Of a stretch of DNA of 64,000 bases, positions 16,464 through 27,158 are shown piece by piece. Each line of letters begins with the position of its first letter. Positions within the stretch are counted from its first letter, which is position 1. Under the pieces are notes generated by a model that was given only the letters and a program-made list of their open reading frames with translations, was not told the DNA's origin and searched no databases. The position numbers and the translations under genes are program-made. Source of the stretch: Polynucleobacter sp. AP-Jannik-300A-C4 (lineage in GTDB: Bacteria; Pseudomonadota; Gammaproteobacteria; Burkholderiales; Burkholderiaceae); contig NZ_CP061316.1 of NCBI RefSeq assembly GCF_018688335.1, positions 186,001-250,000 on the forward strand, read 5' to 3'.

Positions 16464-18011
16464 CTACTTTTCAGGGTAAAAAATTCTAACGCGATAGCCT
16501 GCAGCATTTTGTGGAAGAGAAATTGGGAGTTCAGAAGAAAAAATTTCACCAGAAGGCGCACCTTGGTTTAAAAAATCAGTATGTGATTCTTGCCAAGCGC
16601 TTGGTAACCATTCTTGCGGTGTAAATTGAATCGATTTAATCTCGGATTCCTCTGCATCTGTGAGTGTAATTTCTAAATTTGGAAATAAAACTGATAATGC
16701 GAGACGATTTTGCAACTGAACTTGCATTACAAATTGATTTAAATCGTTTTTAAGGCCCTCTCGCGCGTTTTCAGGCGAAAGAGTGACAGAAGTTATTTTC
16801 CATGCAGCAAAATCGCTTACAGAGCGATTTACGCACCTTAGTGCGCGGCACAATTGTTCGTCCAACTTCTGTAAAAGAGAAAAAGCACTGCTTGCTATCG
16901 GAGAAGAGCTGCCATCGACACGTGTTGCTAATGCCGGCAACAAAGAATTTCTAGAAAGATGCTCACCAAAAACAATGAGCAAGATTAAAAATAGGCTGAG
17001 AAGAATTAACTTAAGACTTTTTTTTTGAGCCGGCACAGAGGCATCTGTGTTTTTGCTGGTCAAATTTTCTGTATTGCCCTTTTCAGGAAGGGTGCCGTGC
17101 AAACAGACCCAACCTTCACTTTCTTTCCAGACGGAAAGGTTTAACCATTGGCTATAGGTGGCTATGACTTCTTCTGCTTGACGAGCTAGCACCCCAGACA
17201 ACACAATTTTTCCACCCGGACGCATTTTATTTACCAAGGCTGGGGCTAAAACTTGTAGCGGATTGGCCAAAATATTAGCCATGACGATATCGTATTTAGT
17301 TTCTGCAGCAAGTTCTGGCGCATTTTCATTGGGCAGAACAAAACGAATCACCGTATTGTTGATTTCTGCATTGCTACGTGCCGCAACCATGGCTTGTGGA
17401 TCAATGTCGGTTCCAACAACGGGATTGCAGCCCAGTTTTGCAGCAGCGATTGCCAGAATTCCAGATCCGCAACCGTAATCCAAGAGACTTTGGTTATGTA
17501 GTTGTGTATTTTGTTCCAACCAAAGAAGGCAGAGATGGGTTGTTGGGTGACTGCCAGTGCCAAATGCTAGGCCTGGATCTACCGCTAAGCAAATTGCATT
17601 CGGGTCAGTAGGCGCAACATGCCAGGAAGGTACTACCCAAATACGCTCGCCAATCTGAATTGGGGTAAATTGGCTCTGGGTTAAGCGGACCCAGTCCTGC
17701 TCCTCAACAATCTTTTGTTCAGGAGTGGGAAGATTGAATCCCGCTTCCTTGAGGGATGCAAGGAGCTCAGGAATGAAATTCACCGCTCCTGAGTCGTCTA
17801 ACTCAGGATTAAACAGCGCGGTGACTGAAGAGCGATCCCAGGCTTGAACCTCTGGTGAGAGTCCTGGTTCTCCATAAAGCGGGTTTTCATCATAGCCACC
17901 CGCAGCATCGTCTTCAACGGTGACAGAGAGTGCACCCACTTCCAGCAATGCATCACCCAAAGGTTCAGCAATTTCTGCAGGTACCGTGAAAACAAGTTCA
18001 CGATAAGACAT
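16464..18011 (-). CDS. prmA: Ribosomal protein L11 methyltransferase fused to a membrane-anchored DUF3426 domain
   Basis: A continuous 515-residue frame. Residues 1-308 are a complete PrmA, which trimethylates L11: FGTGSHPTT at 150-158, SAM motif LLDYGCGSGILA at 176-187, VGTDIDP at 199-205, NILANPL at 246-252. E. coli PrmA ends near residue 293. Here a polar linker (309-332), one transmembrane helix (about 333-348) and a DUF3426-like region (about 353-515; VQLQNRLALSVLFPNLEITL, FTPQEWLP) follow. In relatives DUF3426 is normally a separate downstream gene with an N-terminal zinc-ribbon; that ribbon is missing here. It is third after accB and accC. Confidence 0.9.
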   Translation of the reverse strand: MSYRELVFTVPAEIAEPLGDALLEVGALSVTVEDDAAGGYDENPLYGEPGLSPEVQAWDRSSVTALFNPELDDSGAVNFIPELLASLKEAGFNLPTPEQKIVEEQDWVRLTQSQFTPIQIGERIWVVPSWHVAPTDPNAICLAVDPGLAFGTGSHPTTHLCLLWLEQNTQLHNQSLLDYGCGSGILAIAAAKLGCNPVVGTDIDPQAMVAARSNAEINNTVIRFVLPNENAPELAAETKYDIVMANILANPLQVLAPALVNKMRPGGKIVLSGVLARQAEEVIATYSQWLNLSVWKESEGWVCLHGTLPEKGNTENLTSKNTDASVPAQKKSLKLILLSLFLILLIVFGEHLSRNSLLPALATRVDGSSSPIASSAFSLLQKLDEQLCRALRCVNRSVSDFAAWKITSVTLSPENAREGLKNDLNQFVMQVQLQNRLALSVLFPNLEITLTDAEESEIKSIQFTPQEWLPSAWQESHTDFLNQGAPSGEIFSSELPISLPQNAAGYRVRIFYPEK

Positions 18012-18044
18012 GCTTACTCCACATCAACATCACTTAACGGCGGC

Positions 18045-19409
18045 TTATGGCTTGCCGCGACTAGCGGCTTGCTCTTCTAGGCGGTGCTCCAGATAGTGAA
18101 TGCTGGTTCCGCCCTCTATAAAGTTTGGATCGAGCATGAGTTCGCGATGGAGTGGCACATTAGTCGTAATCCCATCAATCACCATCTCAGAAAGCGCAAT
18201 CTGCATACGACGAATCGCTTGTTCGCGAGTATTGCCGTAAGAAATCAATTTACCAATCATCGAATCGTAATTGGATGGCACTACATAGCCACTGTAGGCA
18301 TGTGAGTCGACACGAATGCCAGGACCACCTGGCATATGGAATGAACCAATTTTGCCTGGGCTTGGTGTGAACTTGAATGGATCTTCCGCATTGAGACGGC
18401 ATTCGATAGCGTGACCACGGAAAACGATATCTTTCTGGCGATAGCTGAGTTTTAAGCCAGCAGCGATGCGAATTTGCTCTTGGACGATATCGACGCCAGT
18501 AATCATTTCAGTAACTGGATGCTCAACTTGAACACGGGTATTCATCTCGATAAAGAAGAATTCACCGTCTTCATACAAGAATTCAAAAGTACCAGCACCG
18601 CGATAACCAATTTTTCTACAAGCTTCTGCACAGCGTTCGCCAATCTTAGCAATTAAGCGGCGATCAATGCCAGGTGCTGGAGCTTCTTCAATGACTTTTT
18701 GATGGCGACGTTGCATCGAGCAATCACGCTCACCTAACCAAATGGCATTTCCATGGGTATCAGCCAAAATCTGAATCTCTACGTGGCGAGGTTTTTCTAA
18801 AAACTTCTCCATATAGACTTCTGGGTTGCCAAAAGCACGGCCAGCCTCTTCTTTGGTCATATTGACCGCATTCAGAAGAGCGGCTTCGGTATGTACTACG
18901 CGCATACCGCGGCCACCACCACCGCCAGCGGCTTTAATGATGACTGGATAGCCAACACGTTTTGCCGTAGTAATAATTTCTTTTGGATTGTCTGGCAATG
19001 CGCCTTCTGATCCAGGAACGCAAGGAACGCCTGCTTTGATCATGGCGCGCTTAGCTGAAACCTTATCGCCCATGAGGCGAATTGAAGCGGCAGTTGGGCC
19101 AATAAATGCAAAACCGGATTTTTCAACGCGCTCAGCAAAGTCAGCATTCTCAGACAGAAAGCCGTAGCCAGGGTGAATCGCTTCAGCATCTGTCACTTCG
19201 GCTGCTGAAATGATGGCAGGCATATTGAGGTAGCTCAGCGGTGACGGGGCCGGTCCAATGCAGACTGCTTCATCTGCAAGCTTCACGTATTTAGCTTCTT
19301 TATCTGCGGTTGAGTAGACCACCACAGTTTTAATTCCCAACTCGCGGCATGCGCGTTGGATACGGAGAGCAATTTCTCCGCGATTGGCAATCAGAATCTT
19401 ATCGAACAT
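18045..19409 (-). CDS. accC: Biotin carboxylase subunit of acetyl-CoA carboxylase
   Basis: Carboxylates the biotin on AccB using ATP and bicarbonate, the first committed step of fatty acid synthesis. 454 residues with the ATP-grasp glycine loop [14 protein letters not shown], the [18 protein letters not shown] segment, catalytic ATP-grasp residues in [26 protein letters not shown] (ending in the conserved Glu-Met-Asn and Gln-Val-Glu-His), and a C-terminal BC domain. Spaced 52 bases after accB on the minus strand in the usual accB-accC order. Confidence 0.97.
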   Translation of the reverse strand: MFDKILIANRGEIALRIQRACRELGIKTVVVYSTADKEAKYVKLADEAVCIGPAPSPLSYLNMPAIISAAEVTDAEAIHPGYGFLSENADFAERVEKSGFAFIGPTAASIRLMGDKVSAKRAMIKAGVPCVPGSEGALPDNPKEIITTAKRVGYPVIIKAAGGGGGRGMRVVHTEAALLNAVNMTKEEAGRAFGNPEVYMEKFLEKPRHVEIQILADTHGNAIWLGERDCSMQRRHQKVIEEAPAPGIDRRLIAKIGERCAEACRKIGYRGAGTFEFLYEDGEFFFIEMNTRVQVEHPVTEMITGVDIVQEQIRIAAGLKLSYRQKDIVFRGHAIECRLNAEDPFKFTPSPGKIGSFHMPGGPGIRVDSHAYSGYVVPSNYDSMIGKLISYGNTREQAIRRMQIALSEMVIDGITTNVPLHRELMLDPNFIEGGTSIHYLEHRLEEQAASRGKP

Positions 19410-19461
19410 GTCGGCTCTGAGTTAAGTAACGGTGGATTGGAATAGATCTAAAAGAGATCTA

Positions 19462-19926
19462 TTAAGCGATGATGAACAGAGGCTGGTCAAACTCAACACC
19501 TTGGCCGTTCTCACACAGAATTTGCTTGATAACACCGGCTTGCTCGGATTCGATCTCATTGAGTAGTTTCATCGCTTCAATGATGCACAGCGTTTGCCCT
19601 ACTTTGACTGTATCGCCAACTTTGACAAAGTCAGGAGACTCAGGATTTGGTGCGCGATAGAAGGTTCCTACCATTGGTGAGCGAGCTACAAAACCAGTTT
19701 CAGCAGGCGCTTCTTCGGCAGTCAATGCAGTAACTGCTGGCGCTGCGGCAGGAGCAGCTTGCATTACCTGAGCTGGGGCTGGATTGGCGTAAACCACTTG
19801 ACCGGCTGGAGCTGGAGATCCGGCATTCACAATGCGAACACGATCTTCACCTTCATTCACTTCTAGTTCAGAAATTCCTGATTCAGAAACAAGGTCGATT
19901 AGGGTTTTCAGTTTTCTCAGATCCAT
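19462..19926 (-). CDS. accB: Biotin carboxyl carrier protein of acetyl-CoA carboxylase
   Basis: Swinging-arm carrier of carboxybiotin, 154 residues. The N-terminal helix ([17 protein letters not shown]) is followed by an Ala/Pro-rich linker (about 36-75) and the biotinyl domain (about 78-154) with the EAMKLLNE motif, biotin lysine K120. A ribosome binding site GGAAG is just upstream. First of accB-accC. Confidence 0.97.
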   Translation of the reverse strand: MDLRKLKTLIDLVSESGISELEVNEGEDRVRIVNAGSPAPAGQVVYANPAPAQVMQAAPAAAPAVTALTAEEAPAETGFVARSPMVGTFYRAPNPESPDFVKVGDTVKVGQTLCIIEAMKLLNEIESEQAGVIKQILCENGQGVEFDQPLFIIA

Positions 19927-19962
19927 GGAAGGACTTCCTCTCTTGTAATTCTTAATTAATCT

Positions 19963-20412
19963 TTATTTTTGTAAACGTACGATTGCTGCTTGCAAGGCCA
20001 ATTCGTATCCAATTGCCCCTAGTCCGCAGATCACGCCAGTGGCGATATCCGATAGATAGGAATGTTTGCGGAATTCTTCACGCTGGTGAATATTGGACAG
20101 GTGTACTTCTGTGAATGGGATGGCTACTCCAGCCAAGGCATCACGTAAGGCAACGCTAGTATGGGTAAAGGCGCCTGGATTAATGATGATGAAATCCACC
20201 CCATCTTGTTTGGCTTTTTGAACTCGGTCAATGAGCTCGCCTTCGTGATTGCTTTGGAAGGTTGTTAAATCGACTGAGTGGGACTTGGCGATTGTGCCAA
20301 GCTTCGTATGAATATCTTCTAGAGTAGTTTTGCCATAAACCTCTGGCTCACGGGTGCCCAATAAGTTGAGATTGGGGCCTTGAATAACAAGAATTGAAGT
20401 ATTTTTCGACAT
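19963..20412 (-). CDS. aroQ: Type II 3-dehydroquinate dehydratase
   Basis: Third step of the shikimate pathway: dehydrates 3-dehydroquinate. 149 residues, as usual for the dodecameric type II enzyme. The signature [16 protein letters not shown] near the N-terminus holds the catalytic tyrosine and arginine; [16 protein letters not shown] and [18 protein letters not shown] complete the active site. It precedes accB by 36 bases, the common betaproteobacterial linkage, so the operon likely starts here. Confidence 0.96.
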   Translation of the reverse strand: MSKNTSILVIQGPNLNLLGTREPEVYGKTTLEDIHTKLGTIAKSHSVDLTTFQSNHEGELIDRVQKAKQDGVDFIIINPGAFTHTSVALRDALAGVAIPFTEVHLSNIHQREEFRKHSYLSDIATGVICGLGAIGYELALQAAIVRLQK

Positions 20413-20544
20413 AGATCGATATTTTTAGAGGCAGTTAGGTTTAATTACGTAAATACAGCTTTTCTCTAAAACTGCTTACTTCATGAAGAATCCCCCTCAT
20501 GTAGCACAGGCAAAGTATACCCCTAGAGCTCGATGATCAGTTCA

Positions 20545-20572
20545 AAAAATAGGGCAAAAATGAGCTATTTTT
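20545..20572 (-). terminator. AT-rich hairpin downstream of the TlpA-like gene, weak terminator candidate
   Basis: AAAAATAG (20545-20552) pairs with CTATTTTT (20565-20572) across a 12-base loop, with a short T run on the minus strand. It lies about 90 bases beyond the TlpA-like stop. The stem is AT-rich, so the call is tentative. The rest of the 249-base gap between aroQ and this gene shows nothing else clear. Confidence 0.28.
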
Positions 20573-20661
20573 GGTGATTTTAAGAGCAAATATTGAAAAA
20601 TATGAATAGAAAATGCCTAATTCCTGCCCGAATCTTATTTGGTAACAGTAATTAAAAAACC

Positions 20662-21189
20662 TTATAAAGCGGATTTAATTGATTTTCTGAGCTCTTCTTC
20701 GCTTATCTTCCCTAATTTACTGCTAGTGGACTTACCTTGACTGTTGATGATGATGGTGTAGGGTAAGGCGCCCTGAGAGTTGCCCATTTGCTTGGATAGA
20801 TTGCTGCCTTCTAGTCCACCAATCACAATGGGATAGGAAACTGGGGTCATTTCTAGGAATTGGCGAATATTGGAGGGTGAATCGATGCCGATGCCGACAA
20901 ATAAGACATTTTGAGTCTTAAACTCGGCTTGTAATTTGTCTAAAGTGGGCATTTCTTCAACACAAGGAGGACACCAAGAGGCCCAAAAGTTGACTACAAG
21001 TACTTTTCCTTGCCATTGCGCCGTGTCAACTGGTTTGCCATCAGCTGTTTGCCATGGGTTGGCAAAAAAGGCTTTGATAGCTGGGTCACTTGCCAAGCCA
21101 GTTTTGTAAATCCATTGCGAAGTCAATACTCCTGCAAGGAGGGCTACAAGACTAATTCCGGCGATGCTAATCCACTGTCTTCGGTTCAT
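20662..21189 (-). CDS. TlpA-like membrane-anchored thioredoxin
   Basis: A 175-residue redoxin. A single N-terminal hydrophobic segment (about residues 8-28) anchors it so that the thioredoxin fold faces the periplasm. The active site is WASWCPPCVEEMPTL, the CPPC typical of TlpA/ResA reductants that supply electrons for cytochrome c or cuA maturation; the cis-Pro region is LPYTIIIN. Its partner cannot be told from context. Its start is 26 bases from the divergent mpl start. Confidence 0.88.
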   Translation of the reverse strand: MNRRQWISIAGISLVALLAGVLTSQWIYKTGLASDPAIKAFFANPWQTADGKPVDTAQWQGKVLVVNFWASWCPPCVEEMPTLDKLQAEFKTQNVLFVGIGIDSPSNIRQFLEMTPVSYPIVIGGLEGSNLSKQMGNSQGALPYTIIINSQGKSTSSKLGKISEEELRKSIKSAL

Positions 21190-21215
21190 TGCTACTCCTT
21201 AGCTAAAATTCCCCA

Positions 21216-22622
21216 ATGCATATTCATATCTTGGGCATTTGCGGTACTTTCATGGGCGGCATTGCCGCAATCGCTCGGCAGGCCGGGCATCGCGTAACTG
21301 GCTGTGATGCCAACGTCTATCCACCAATGAGCACGCAACTTGAGGCTCAGGGTATTGAGCTCATTGAGGGATTCTCGCCCGACCAATTATTACAGTTTGA
21401 GACTATGCCTGATTTATTTGTAATCGGTAACGTCGTTTCTCGTGGCAATCCGCTGATGGAGGCCATCCTGAATCAAGGGCTTCCTTACACATCTGGACCC
21501 CAGTGGCTTGGTGAGCAAGTATTGTTTGAAAGGCATGTATTGGCTGTTGCTGGCACTCACGGTAAAACGACTACCTCTGCCATGTTGGCCTGGATCTTAG
21601 AATTTAATGACTATAAGCCAGGCTATTTAATTGGCGGAGTGCCATTGAATTTCACGGTATCTGCTCGTCTGGGTGAGAGCAAATACTTTGTGATCGAGGC
21701 AGATGAATACGACACCGCCTTTTTTGATAAACGCAGTAAGTTTGTCCACTATCGTCCGCGCACCGCTTTATTAAACAATCTTGAGTTTGATCACGCCGAT
21801 ATTTTTGCTGACCTGGCTGCAATCGAAACGCAGTTTCATCATTTAGTCCGTACGGTGCCGGGAAATGGTCTTGTGGTTGTGAATGGTGAAGAGCCTGCGC
21901 TAGAGAGAGTGATTACTCGAGGTGCTTGGGCGCCTGTTGAAAAGTTTGGTCAAGATAAACACAATGCTTGGTCTCTGATTTCTCAAGCGGCAGATGGCTT
22001 CGTTGTTTTGCAGGATGGTAAAGAAGTTGCAGCGGTGACCTGGGCCCCAGACTCTGGTGTCATGGGTCGACATAATCAACTCAATGCATTGGCAGCGATT
22101 GCTTCTGCAAACCATATTGGCATTGCTCCAACTGATGCAGCACGTGCTCTTGCTGAGTTTAAGAATGTGAAACGTCGCTTAGAAACGATTGGCGTAGCAA
22201 ATGAGGTGACGGTCTACGATGATTTTGCGCATCACCCAACTGCAATTATTACTACAGTAGATGGCTTGCGTCGTCGCGTAGGGCAGTCTCGAATTTTGGC
22301 AGTATTAGAACCGCGTTCTAATACGATGAAACTCGGCGTCATGAAAGCCCAACTACCTAATAGCTTAGAGGCGGCTGATAAGATTTTTGCTTATGGTGCT
22401 AACGCTGGTAAAGATTCTTTGGGTTGGGATTTAAACGAAGTTTTAGCCCCATTAAATGTCAAAGAAAAAGCTCGTGCCTTGGCCTTTGATGATTTAAGTG
22501 CGTTGGTAGATGCAGTGGCAAAAGAAGCAAAGCCTGGTGATCACATTTTGGTGATGAGTAATGGCGGTTTTGGTGGTGTGCATCAAAAAATATTGACCGC
22601 AATACAAGAGAAAGCAAAGTAA
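21216..22622 (+). CDS. mpl: UDP-N-acetylmuramate:L-alanyl-gamma-D-glutamyl-meso-diaminopimelate ligase
   Basis: Murein-recycling ligase that joins recovered tripeptide to UDP-MurNAc; 468 residues, Mur ligase fold. The N-terminus [21 protein letters not shown] is the typical Mpl start, P-loop [11 protein letters not shown] is at about 108-118, and [11 protein letters not shown] marks the C-terminal domain. It works downstream of the AmpD encoded at 9.4 kb in the same recycling pathway. The following gene overlaps its stop (TAATG), so it heads an operon. Confidence 0.95.
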   Translation: MHIHILGICGTFMGGIAAIARQAGHRVTGCDANVYPPMSTQLEAQGIELIEGFSPDQLLQFETMPDLFVIGNVVSRGNPLMEAILNQGLPYTSGPQWLGEQVLFERHVLAVAGTHGKTTTSAMLAWILEFNDYKPGYLIGGVPLNFTVSARLGESKYFVIEADEYDTAFFDKRSKFVHYRPRTALLNNLEFDHADIFADLAAIETQFHHLVRTVPGNGLVVVNGEEPALERVITRGAWAPVEKFGQDKHNAWSLISQAADGFVVLQDGKEVAAVTWAPDSGVMGRHNQLNALAAIASANHIGIAPTDAARALAEFKNVKRRLETIGVANEVTVYDDFAHHPTAIITTVDGLRRRVGQSRILAVLEPRSNTMKLGVMKAQLPNSLEAADKIFAYGANAGKDSLGWDLNEVLAPLNVKEKARALAFDDLSALVDAVAKEAKPGDHILVMSNGGFGGVHQKILTAIQEKAK

Positions 22623-23356
22623 TGAGTATGAGACTAAAAGATAAAGTAGCCATCATTACTGGGGCCGCAAAAGGGATTGGCTTTGCAACGGCAAAGCGCT
22701 TTGCACAAGAGGGTGCAAAAGTCATGATCACGGATGTGAACCCTGATGCAGTGAAGGCTGCAGTTGATCTCATTCCTGGCTCGGAAGCTTTTGTCATGAA
22801 CGTGACTGATCGTGCAAGTATTGAAGCAGCTGTTGATCAAATCATGCAGCGTCACGGGCGCATAGATATTTTAATTAACAATGCTGGCATCACACAAGAT
22901 GCACGCTTAGTCAAAATGACGGAAGCGCAATTTGATACGGTGATTGATATCAATCTCAAGGGTGTATTCAATTGCACACAATTGGTTGTACCGCACATGT
23001 TGGAGGCAGGCAAAGGAGCCGTCGTTAATGCCTCTAGTGTTGTGGGTATTTATGGAAACTTTGGACAGACAAACTATTCAGCAACGAAGTTTGGTGTGAT
23101 TGGATTCACTAAAACTTGGGCGCGTGAATTAGGTCCAAAAGGTATTCGGGTTAATGCAGTGTGCCCAGGCTTTATTGCGACTGAGATGGTCAAAGCCATG
23201 CCAGAAAACATCCTAAAAGATATTGAAAGACGCAGCTGGCTGGGTCGCCTAGGTACTCCCGAAGAAATGGCGAACGTGTATTTATTCTTGGCGAGCGATG
23301 AAGCTAGTTATGTCAATGGCGTTGCACTTGAGGCCAGCGGCGGGATCTCTCTCTAA
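22622..23356 (+). CDS. SDR-family 3-oxoacyl-ACP reductase-like protein
   Basis: A short-chain dehydrogenase of 244 residues. Cofactor motif TGAAKGIG near residue 15, NNAG in the centre, and catalytic Ser/Tyr/Lys in NASSVVG and YSATK are present, with the terminal GGISL. It is close to FabG and may reduce beta-ketoacyl-ACP, but the main fabG normally sits in the fab cluster, so this is probably a paralogue with an unknown substrate. It overlaps mpl by one base. Confidence 0.85.
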   Translation: MSMRLKDKVAIITGAAKGIGFATAKRFAQEGAKVMITDVNPDAVKAAVDLIPGSEAFVMNVTDRASIEAAVDQIMQRHGRIDILINNAGITQDARLVKMTEAQFDTVIDINLKGVFNCTQLVVPHMLEAGKGAVVNASSVVGIYGNFGQTNYSATKFGVIGFTKTWARELGPKGIRVNAVCPGFIATEMVKAMPENILKDIERRSWLGRLGTPEEMANVYLFLASDEASYVNGVALEASGGISL

Positions 23357-23358
23357 GC

Positions 23359-25347
23359 ATGCATCTTTTATATGAAGAGGGTGGTGACATCAAAGTCGCC
23401 ACAGTCCAGTCCACCTCGGGCGCCGGAGACGCTGAATCTTGGCAAGCAACCAGTCTTTCCGGTAAGAAGATTAAGTTAAAGACTAAAGAAGTTTGGCTTC
23501 GTTTTGAAAAGCCAGAACCACAAGCATTAATGGATGAGGCGAACACCTTATCTAAAGAAATTGATCTACAGTTCCTATGGGATTGTGCACCTGATGAAGA
23601 GTTTGGTTTAGTGGATGTTGCACAAGAGTACTTTGGTGCTCAAGCAAGTATCCCGCAACAAACGGCACTAGCCATTGCCTTGCAAGGTGCGCCGGTATTT
23701 TTCCGTCGCAAAGGTCGGGGACGTTTTCAGAGGGCGCCGTTAGAACAGCTGCAAGCTGGTCTGGCCGCTTTGGAACGTAAGCAAAAGGAATTAGAGCGGC
23801 AGGCTGCGTGGCAAAAAGAGCTTGTAGCTGGCGTGTTTCCAGAGACGCTCAAGTCTCAAGCAAATCAACTCTTGTTTTCTCCCGATAAAAATACCTCAGC
23901 TTACAAAGCATTAATTGCTGCTTGCACTGAGGCAGGAGAATCTCCTGCCCAATTGATGATCCGCTGTGGCGCGATTGATTCACCCTTGCAATATCACCAA
24001 GGCATGTTTTTAAAAGCCCATTTCCCTCAGGGTGCTGCACATGATCCAAGCTTGGTAGTGGACCAGTCTGTATTGGACGTCATCATTTCAGAGTTACCTT
24101 TAGCTGAAGTGACTGCTTTCTCGATTGATGATTCGGGTACTACTGAGATTGATGATGCTTTATCGGTTACTGCACTTGAGGGTGGCGGACATCGCATTGG
24201 TATTCATATCGCTGCCCCTGGTTTGGTGATCGCTAAGGATGATGCTTTGGATAAGGTCGCACGCACGCGTATGTCGACCGTGTACTTTCCTGGCGACAAA
24301 ATTACGATGTTGCCCGATGCGGTGATTGCCCTGTTCTCATTGGATGAGGGTGCCGCTCGACCAGCTTTATCGATTTATGTGGATATCGATTCGACTGGAA
24401 TCCTGGATAAGGAATCTTTGCAATTACGTGCTGAGATGGTTCCCATGGGATCAAATCTTCGTCTAGAAAATTTAGAGCATTTGGTGACGGAGGAAAGTCT
24501 GACTGATGAATCATCTGACTATGCGTATCGTCAAGAGCTCAGTGTGTTGTGGACCGCAGCAAAGTTATTGCATGCAGGGCGTCAAGAGCAGCGCGTCGCC
24601 AATGGATTGCGTGCTGAGCAATTAGGAGTTTTGGATCCTAACGCTTTAGCAAGAGACTTTCATTTTCAAATCAAAGAAGTCGATGGTACGCAGCGAGTTG
24701 GGATTACGCCTCGTCAGCGCGGTTCCATCCTCGATACCATCGTTGCCGAGTGGATGATTTATTGCAATAGTGCCTCAGGGCGCTTACTGGCAGATCATGG
24801 GGTGCCTGGTTTGTTCCGCACCCAAAAGGGTTGGGGCCCGTTGCGTACACGCATGCAGACGACACCTGGTCCTCATGAAGGGCTGGGTTTGGAGTATTAC
24901 GCTTGGTGTACATCGCCATTGCGTCGCTATTCCGATTTGGTGAATCAGTGGCAGTTAATTGCGATAGCTAAGCATGGCATCACCGCCAAGATGGTAGCGC
25001 CATTCCCGCCGCGAGATGCCGCCTTAATGGGTATTGCTGCCGACTTTGAAGCTTGCTATTCAGCCTATGGTGAATACCAAGGCCGTCTTGAGAAGTATTG
25101 GTGCTTACGTTGGGTTTCTCAGGATGAAGTTCCTAAGCAGGTATTCGTAAGGCACCTTAAAGAAGGAATGTCGCGTGTTGAACCTATTCCACTGCATTTA
25201 CCAATCCCAGAATTGGCTACCTACCCGCGTATGACCAGAGCCGAAGTGAGTATTGCTGACGTAGATCTCCTACAACTCACTGCTGGGGTACGAGTGCTTC
25301 ATGTTGAGACACCAGAAGTTCCTGAGAGTGATGCAAGTCCAACCTAA
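23359..25347 (+). CDS. RNB-domain ribonuclease (RNase II/R family)
   Basis: A 3'-5' exoribonuclease-type protein of 662 residues. The RNB domain starts near residue 250 with AFSIDDSGTTEIDDALSV, holding the aspartates that bind magnesium; the HIAAPG motif and the C-terminal YAWCTSPLRRYSDLVNQ segment also fit. No typical N-terminal cold-shock pair of RNase R is evident and the protein is shorter, so it is a betaproteobacterial RNB-like enzyme rather than RNase R. It starts 2 bases after the SDR gene. Confidence 0.85.
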   Translation: MHLLYEEGGDIKVATVQSTSGAGDAESWQATSLSGKKIKLKTKEVWLRFEKPEPQALMDEANTLSKEIDLQFLWDCAPDEEFGLVDVAQEYFGAQASIPQQTALAIALQGAPVFFRRKGRGRFQRAPLEQLQAGLAALERKQKELERQAAWQKELVAGVFPETLKSQANQLLFSPDKNTSAYKALIAACTEAGESPAQLMIRCGAIDSPLQYHQGMFLKAHFPQGAAHDPSLVVDQSVLDVIISELPLAEVTAFSIDDSGTTEIDDALSVTALEGGGHRIGIHIAAPGLVIAKDDALDKVARTRMSTVYFPGDKITMLPDAVIALFSLDEGAARPALSIYVDIDSTGILDKESLQLRAEMVPMGSNLRLENLEHLVTEESLTDESSDYAYRQELSVLWTAAKLLHAGRQEQRVANGLRAEQLGVLDPNALARDFHFQIKEVDGTQRVGITPRQRGSILDTIVAEWMIYCNSASGRLLADHGVPGLFRTQKGWGPLRTRMQTTPGPHEGLGLEYYAWCTSPLRRYSDLVNQWQLIAIAKHGITAKMVAPFPPRDAALMGIAADFEACYSAYGEYQGRLEKYWCLRWVSQDEVPKQVFVRHLKEGMSRVEPIPLHLPIPELATYPRMTRAEVSIADVDLLQLTAGVRVLHVETPEVPESDASPT

Positions 25348-26191
25348 GTTTGCTCAGTTAGTGGCGCGCTTAGATGGGGGTTGGTATCGCTATCCATTTG
25401 CTTATGCGCTAGGCCTCTCTATTCTGGCTCACCTTATCTTTTTATCTTTTCGCTGGGGCATTGGAGAAATAGAAAATCGTCGTTTAAATACACCGCTGAG
25501 CGTTGTTTTGGTGAATGCTAGCAATCAAGTGGCGCCCAAGGAGGCCAATAAATTGGCGCAAGCGAATTTACATGGAGGGGGCAATACTGCTAATCAAGAT
25601 GCCAGTGCGCTTCATCGCGCAAGACTTGGTGCAGATGCTCGCCTAGAGGTTTTAGAGAAACAACAAAAACAAATGCTAGCTAAGCTTGAAGCAGAGCGAG
25701 CACTAGCAGGTGGTCGTAAAAGTGGAGATGAGCAAAAAGCAGTATCCCAGTTGAACTCTTTAGAAGCTGAGCTGGCCAAGCGTTTGCAGGCGAATGGCCG
25801 CGAACCCCGACGCAAGGTCTTGACTGGAGCTAGCACCAAGACGGTTGTATTTGCGCAGTATTACGATGCTATGCGTCAAAAAATCGAGGCCTATGGGAGT
25901 GCATTTTTCCCACGAGCAAACGGGCGCCCTCTATACGGCAGTTTGGTGATTGTGGTGAGTGTCGATGCCCAGGGGCGGATTGCTAATAATGCTCAGGGCA
26001 AAGATGGTCTGAGTATTGGACGAAGCTCTGGCAATCCCGAGTTAGATCGTCAGGCCTTAGCAATTGTGCGTGCTTCTGCCCCCTTTGGAATTTTCTCTAC
26101 AGAAATGCGCAATCAGATTGATATCTTGGACTGGGTATCTACTTTTGATTTCACAAGAGATGGATCTGATCGCTTAGATCTGCGCCCGTAA
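25331..26191 (+). CDS. TonB-like energy transducer family protein
   Basis: About 286 residues. One N-terminal transmembrane helix (near YALGLSILAHLIFLSF), a long charged, helical region rich in Lys/Glu/Ala, and a C-terminal TonB-type domain (YGSLVIVVSVDAQGRIA, PELDRQALAIVRASAPFG). The ATG at 25331 is taken as start, overlapping the RNB gene by 17 bases; another ATG at 25301 would overlap by 47. No exbB or exbD lies nearby, so coupling to them is unproven. Continues the mpl operon toward aroE. Confidence 0.75.
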   Translation: MQVQPKFAQLVARLDGGWYRYPFAYALGLSILAHLIFLSFRWGIGEIENRRLNTPLSVVLVNASNQVAPKEANKLAQANLHGGGNTANQDASALHRARLGADARLEVLEKQQKQMLAKLEAERALAGGRKSGDEQKAVSQLNSLEAELAKRLQANGREPRRKVLTGASTKTVVFAQYYDAMRQKIEAYGSAFFPRANGRPLYGSLVIVVSVDAQGRIANNAQGKDGLSIGRSSGNPELDRQALAIVRASAPFGIFSTEMRNQIDILDWVSTFDFTRDGSDRLDLRP

Positions 26192-26232
26192 TTCAGTAGA
26201 CGCCACTCAATTTCGCTTATCCTGTAGTCACT

Positions 26233-27141
26233 ATGATTCAAGCTACTTCCGCCGATTTGCAAATCAATCCTACCGACTTTCCCGGAGTGGATGTTTATGC
26301 GGTCGCGGGTAATCCAATTTCGCACAGTAAATCACCCGTCATCCATAAGCGGTTTGCTGAGCAGTCAAATCAAAAAATACACTACGGTCGTTTGCAGCCT
26401 GCACTTGATGAATTCAAAATCGCTGCGCAAGCCTTCTTTGCCGCTGGTGGTAAAGGTATGAATGTCACTGTGCCATTTAAATTAGATGCTCAGGCTCTTG
26501 CAGATGCATTAACACCTCGTGCGCAGCTCGCTGGCGCTGTAAATACTCTACGCATTGAAGATGGAAAAATTTTTGGTGACAATACTGATGGCGCTGGTTT
26601 AGTTAGGGACTTATTGGCGCAGGGTATTCAGATTAAAGGAGCTCGAATCCTATTATTGGGGGCGGGCGGCGCTTCTCGCGGAGTGCTTGGCCCATTGCTA
26701 GAGCAGTCTCCCAAAGAGTTGATCATTGCCAATCGATCAAATACTAAGGCCGATGAACTGGTTCACTTGTTTAGTGATGTAGCTGGCTCCTTTAATGTTG
26801 CGCTACAAGCAGTCTCATTAAGTGATCTTGAGGATGCTGGTAGGACTACATCTCCTTTTGATCTTATTATTAACGCTACTGCAGCAGGCTTATCCGATGC
26901 ATCGCCGATTAGCGATGGGGCAGCAAGTAATATTTTTACTCCAAAATCTTTCGCCTACGATATGGTCTACGGCAAGGTCACCGCCTTTATGCAGCAAGCA
27001 TTACATCGCGGCGCACGGGTAAGCGATGGCTTGGGCATGCTGGTAGAGCAGGCTGCTGACGCCTTCTTAATTTGGCGTGGTGCTACGCTTGCTAATGCGA
27101 TTAATCCTCGCGTCGTATTGGCAGAACTTCGTACTTCCTAG
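26233..27141 (+). CDS. aroE: Shikimate dehydrogenase
   Basis: Reduces 3-dehydroshikimate to shikimate with NADPH; 302 residues. Substrate-binding [12 protein letters not shown], catalytic lysine in [21 protein letters not shown] and the nucleotide loop [15 protein letters not shown] are all present. Compared with E. coli AroE (272 residues) it has about 17 extra N-terminal residues. It sits between the TonB-like gene and mtgA. Confidence 0.95.
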   Translation: MIQATSADLQINPTDFPGVDVYAVAGNPISHSKSPVIHKRFAEQSNQKIHYGRLQPALDEFKIAAQAFFAAGGKGMNVTVPFKLDAQALADALTPRAQLAGAVNTLRIEDGKIFGDNTDGAGLVRDLLAQGIQIKGARILLLGAGGASRGVLGPLLEQSPKELIIANRSNTKADELVHLFSDVAGSFNVALQAVSLSDLEDAGRTTSPFDLIINATAAGLSDASPISDGAASNIFTPKSFAYDMVYGKVTAFMQQALHRGARVSDGLGMLVEQAADAFLIWRGATLANAINPRVVLAELRTS

Positions 27142-27158
27142 TTTTTAGCTGAGCTTCG

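Noticed and set aside
20413..20661. Promoter for the aroQ operon with TTGAAC and TATACT on the minus strand
   Set aside because: The spacing is 20 bases, too long for a normal sigma-70 promoter, so it is not listed as a feature.
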